DNA of 64,000 nucleotides from JBEKHT01 sp049511715 (GTDB lineage Bacteria; Chloroflexota; Anaerolineae; Anaerolineales; RBG-16-64-43): assembly GCA_049511715.1 (NCBI GenBank), contig JBEKXU010000001.1:62001-126000 (forward strand), read 5' to 3'. Shown one piece after another: positions 61,166 through 64,000 of this stretch. Below the pieces are notes generated by a model, which saw nothing but the letters and a program-made list of their open reading frames with translations, was not told the DNA's origin and made no database searches. A program made the position numbers and the translations under genes. Within the stretch, counting starts at the first letter, position 1; each line of letters starts with the position of its first letter.

Positions 61166-61620
61166 CTAGTTGCCCGCCGGGCTGGCCTTGCGGTGCGCCT
61201 GAGCCACATCCGAATGTGCGATTCCGGCGTAATGGAGGACTATGTCCAGGCTGCCGTGCCCCAGGATCTGTTCAAGGGTGAACAGGTCGCCTCCTGAACG
61301 CCGGCAGCCAATGGCGAATGTGGGCCGCAGCTTGCGGGGGTAGACATTGGGCACGTCGGCCTTCTTCTAGATGCTCCTCACCAGTTGCAGCAATGTGCAG
61401 GGTCTCATCCTGTGAGTGCCTGGCGCCAGGAAGAGCGGAGTATCAGGCTTTTACCCGCCGTCTCGGCTCGAAAGATAGCGCCAAACGGCCTGACGGTCGG
61501 CCTCGCCGAGATAGACGGGCAGCCCCTTGCCACCCTGAACCCCATGCTTGACCTCCACCTGGCCGCTCTCGAGGTCGACATCCCCAAACCTTGAGCGATC
61601 GAGACTCCGAAGCGCGAAGG
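61166..61620 (-). pseudogene. Decayed tyrosine recombinase, C-terminal fragment with stop codons
   Basis: Minus-strand translation gives FGDVDLESGQVEVKHGVQGG, a stop codon near 61460, further sequence with another stop near 61367, then VPNVYPRKLRPTFAIGCRRSGGDLFTLEQILGHGSLDIV and AHSDVAQAHRKASPAGN. It aligns well with the intact integrase at 59293-60315 and lacks the N-terminal domain. Together with the fragment at 60647-61121 it makes a graveyard of integrases beside the tRNA remnant. Confidence 0.72.
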
Positions 61621-61774
61621 CGTCTGGATTGAGGACCGGTTTAATTGTCCTTCTCAGGAAGGGGGCTTCCTTTGGCCAAGCTCTTGCTCAGGTTCGAGAA
61701 AACGCGCCGCTCGCAGTTACATCCTGGCCCTCGGGGCAGCAGTCACATCACGCAGACGGTCACCTCACGGTGGG

Positions 61775-62437
61775 TCACAGGGCTTCGAGATACCTCAGGA
61801 ACGGCCTCATCGCCTTGAAGGTCAGCAACGTTTCCCTCAGGAGTCGGGACGAGCTCACCTCTTTGTCCGATAAGGGATGCGAAACGGTGACACTCTTGAG
61901 CCGCAGGAGGTCCAGTTGGGGGTGATCCTTGGCGTAGCCGCGCGGGGCTGTCTTGAGTTTCTCACCCTGCACCTCGCCGAAATAATCGCGGAAGGCCTTC
62001 CCGCGCAAGATCTTCAGAAGTGGGCCGGGGTTGCGATCAACGGAGGCCCGCCAGGCTTCAATTTGCCGAGGCTCAGCTTCATGCAGGCCGCCCCCCAGCA
62101 TTGAGCGGTTGCCCGGTTCGATATGGACGTAGTACCCCAGTTGCCGTGTCCTGCGTCCGCCCGGAGCGATGTAGGCGCTAAGGTATGGCTTGTAAGGGGT
62201 CTTGTCTTTGGAAAACCGCAGGTCCCGGTAAAGCCGAAAGATGCAGTCTTTCGGCGTGACACTTGCCAGAGGTTCCGTGGCGGAGAGCCTGTGGATCAAT
62301 TCGGCCACATAAACCTCGAAACAGGCATAGGCTTCCTCGAAATCCACTCGGTTGGCCTGGAACCATTCGCGGTTATTGTTGGTCCTGAGCCCCTTGAGGA
62401 ACCTTAGCACAGGTCGCAGGTCAATTGCTTCTCTCAT
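61775..62437 (-). CDS. DUF2461 protein
   Basis: A 220-aa protein started at ATG 62437 with GGGAGG about 10 bp upstream. It has VLRFLKGLRTNNNREWFQANR, the conserved opening of DUF2461, then FRLYRDLRFSKDKTPYKPYLSAYIAPGG and later GGGLHEAEPRQIEAWRASVD. These are the family hallmarks. Function unknown; the fold suggests an enzyme with conserved Asp, Lys and Arg. It follows the integrase fragments and may mark the return to chromosomal sequence. Confidence 0.88.
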   Translation of the reverse strand: MREAIDLRPVLRFLKGLRTNNNREWFQANRVDFEEAYACFEVYVAELIHRLSATEPLASVTPKDCIFRLYRDLRFSKDKTPYKPYLSAYIAPGGRRTRQLGYYVHIEPGNRSMLGGGLHEAEPRQIEAWRASVDRNPGPLLKILRGKAFRDYFGEVQGEKLKTAPRGYAKDHPQLDLLRLKSVTVSHPLSDKEVSSSRLLRETLLTFKAMRPFLRYLEAL

Positions 62438-63271
62438 TTTCAATGGCCTCCCTATGTGGGTCCTTCTTCGCGTAGAGCAGGTTGTGGCCCCAGTGGATTG
62501 CCTCTGCAAGACCGCCAGGCGAATTATCTCTCATTATCAAGGGCCGGTTCCGTCCGACCCTCCGGAAGGAGAGGAGTAGGCCCACGGGGCTGCCCGTGAG
62601 GGGGAAGCGCACAGTCACCGCCCAGGCAAAGGCATGCTCCCGCCAGGGTGGCCCTGGCAACCAGGTCTTCCAGGTTGGCATAGAGACGAACCAGCTCTTG
62701 GCTGGCGGCGGAAATGCCGAGGGCCGAGGGCAAGGGGCGCCGCAATGTGACCTTTTCTCTCTGGGACCCCGAAACTCTCATCGTCAACAAGCCCCACGGG
62801 GGGCTACATTGCCCCACGCTATCCACGCTGCAGGAGCTGGGATGCCGCTTCCCAGCTCAGCAGTGGTCGCAGAACCTGAGCTTGGGTCCACCACCACGAA
62901 GAAAGGGACAGCTCGAGAGGCCGCCCACTACTTTGTGCAAGTCCCTTCCAGGCCCGAACCACCCGAAGTGTCCGCCAGCGCCTGCCTTCTTGTGATCTTG
63001 CCTGGCAGCGGAAGGCTGAATGCCGTTCTCAAAGAGGTTTGCGGCTCCGAGAGTCCTCTTGTGGTTGCCAGGTTCCCGATCGGCCCGGGGGGATGCGTGG
63101 ATGCTGTAGGTTGGAAGGTGCCCAGACAGGTTTAGATGGCGCTCAGGGAAGAGGCAAGGATCCTTCACGGGCGGAGGGGGTCGAGAAAGGTCCATTTCCC
63201 GGCAGCTCTCGGCAGGTGGAGATTTGAGTCTGCGGCTCCTTGCCCCCGCATGCAGTCCATCGGACCGCTCC
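62438..63271 (+). other. Region without a convincing gene
   Basis: 834 bp. Several frames of about 60-217 codons overlap on both strands. The minus-strand frame 62524-62826 (with ISAASQELVRLYANLEDLV) has a helical protein-like middle but no ribosome site, and no neighbour supports it. I call no gene here. Confidence 0.4.
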
Positions 63272-64000
63272 TCACCGGGGTAGGAAGATCCCGCGTGTGG
63301 TGAGACTCCTGGCCCGCCGGGACCCTTCGCGGCGAAAGGCCAATCCGGCGACCAGCAGGGCTCCAAGGGCAAGCAGCGCGTTCCCTTGCAGGACAACGCC
63401 CAATCCAATCCGATCGGCAAGCAGGCCGCTGAAGTACACGCCCACCGCCCCCGCGGTGAACATGGAACCCAGCGCGATCCCCGAGGCGAGCCCGATCCGG
63501 CCGGGGAGCGACTTCTGAGCCATGGTGACCAGGATGCTATGGGGGGCCCCATTGAAGGCCCCCGCGAGAGCAATTAATCCCAAAAGGGCGAGGCCGCGGG
63601 CGAGGGGAAAGAAATAAAGAGGGGCCACGCTAAGGGCCAGGGAGGTAACGATGGTCTTGCGGTTTCCCCATCGGTCCCCCAGCACTCCCCCGACCAGGCC
63701 TCCCAAGAGCCCCCCGGCCATGAACATGCCGGTGATCAAACCATACGAGGTTGTGGAGTACCCCAAGTCCATATAAAACTTTGGGATAAAGGTCTGGGCG
63801 GCCAGTTGGGCCCAGTACCTCAGGGAGGCGATCGACAGGAGGAGTATGAGGCCTCCCCAACGCACCTCCTTGAGAAACAAACGGCCTTGGCCCTGCGGGA
63901 GTGGAGCTCTCCCTGAGGTCCCGGTTTTCTCCCAGCCTGACCTCACGATCGCCAGGGCGGCAACCGCAAATCCTATGGCCGAGAAGGCAAGGACGCCAGG
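63272..64000 (-). CDS. MFS transporter, C-terminal half (5' end beyond the window)
   Basis: The minus-strand frame is open through the right window edge, beyond the apparent GTG at 63946. The extra residues, GVLAFSAIGFAVAALAIVRSG, continue a membrane helix. The visible 242 residues include about 7 membrane segments, with a central cytoplasmic loop (GWEKTGTSGRAPLPQGQGRLF) and the second-half loop GGVLGDRWGNRKTIVTS, the MFS signature between helices 8 and 9. A transport role is clear; the substrate is not. The N-terminal half and start lie outside the window. Confidence 0.88.
   Translation of the reverse strand, partial: PGVLAFSAIGFAVAALAIVRSGWEKTGTSGRAPLPQGQGRLFLKEVRWGGLILLLSIASLRYWAQLAAQTFIPKFYMDLGYSTTSYGLITGMFMAGGLLGGLVGGVLGDRWGNRKTIVTSLALSVAPLYFFPLARGLALLGLIALAGAFNGAPHSILVTMAQKSLPGRIGLASGIALGSMFTAGAVGVYFSGLLADRIGLGVVLQGNALLALGALLVAGLAFRREGSRRARSLTTRGIFLPR

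Noticed and set aside
62524..62826. 100-codon minus-strand frame near the DUF2461 gene
   Set aside because: A short helical-looking stretch is present, but there is no ribosome site and competing frames overlap it on both strands.

Overview
The window is 64 kb of GC-rich bacterial DNA. It looks like a member of the Chloroflexota, possibly an Anaerolineae-type lineage. This is an inference. The support is tandem DUF3048 lipoproteins, several lipoproteins with Thr/Pro/Ala-rich linkers after the lipobox, and a Tad (Flp) pilus locus with no secretin gene, which fits a single-membrane envelope. Both window ends cut through genes: a GyrA/ParC-type topoisomerase subunit on the left and an MFS transporter on the right.

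0-14 kb is mostly chromosomal housekeeping: topoisomerase A subunit, a secreted-type TIM-barrel/NTF2-like protein, a long RelA/SpoT (p)ppGpp enzyme, MoeA, a very acidic Cys-containing small protein with its own promoter and terminator, an SDR oxidoreductase, two tandem DUF3048 lipoproteins, a LamG-like lipoprotein and a NERD-domain membrane protein.

15-22.6 kb is a recombination-flavoured accessory patch: a tyrosine recombinase, an isoprenylcysteine-methyltransferase-like membrane protein, an MFS exporter, RadC, a small Cys protein, a SWIM zinc-finger/Rad52-like annealing protein and an OB-fold protein. The start regions of the Rad52-like and OB-fold genes share a near-identical 15-bp motif.

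22.9-33.9 kb holds small-molecule enzymes: a Trm112/SAM methyltransferase, a GT1-type glycosyltransferase, a leucine-carboxyl-methyltransferase-like enzyme, a cupin, a lipoprotein, a ketopantoate-reductase-like enzyme, an FMN split-barrel protein and an MFS transporter. Embedded in it is a three-gene operon (OB-fold protein, membrane-anchored protein, coiled-coil/winged-helix protein) behind a near-consensus promoter and leader terminator.

34.2-51.5 kb is the most striking part. It is a single plus-strand gene train of about 17 kb, with the same promoter-then-terminator leader, that mixes type IV secretion-like parts with a complete Tad pilus core. The first group is a VirB8/TcpC-like protein, a secreted protein, membrane proteins and a 1104-aa VirB4/HerA-like ATPase with a Ser/Thr/His/Ala-rich insert. 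The Tad core is CpaB, TadZ/CpaE, TadA/CpaF, TadB, TadC, a large Thr/Pro and Ig-like surface protein, a prepilin peptidase whose reading frame runs straight into the Flp pilin, TadE and TadG. Short GC-rich repeats sit between or at the ends of several of these genes.

51.6-64 kb is a defence and integration zone: DUF3892, an MmeI-type single-chain restriction-modification enzyme, a candidate structured small RNA, DUF3800, two hypothetical proteins, an intact tyrosine recombinase about 90 bp from the 3' half of an initiator tRNA gene (a probable att site), two decayed recombinase copies, DUF2461 and the truncated MFS gene. I saw no rRNA, intact tRNA, CRISPR array or insertion sequence.
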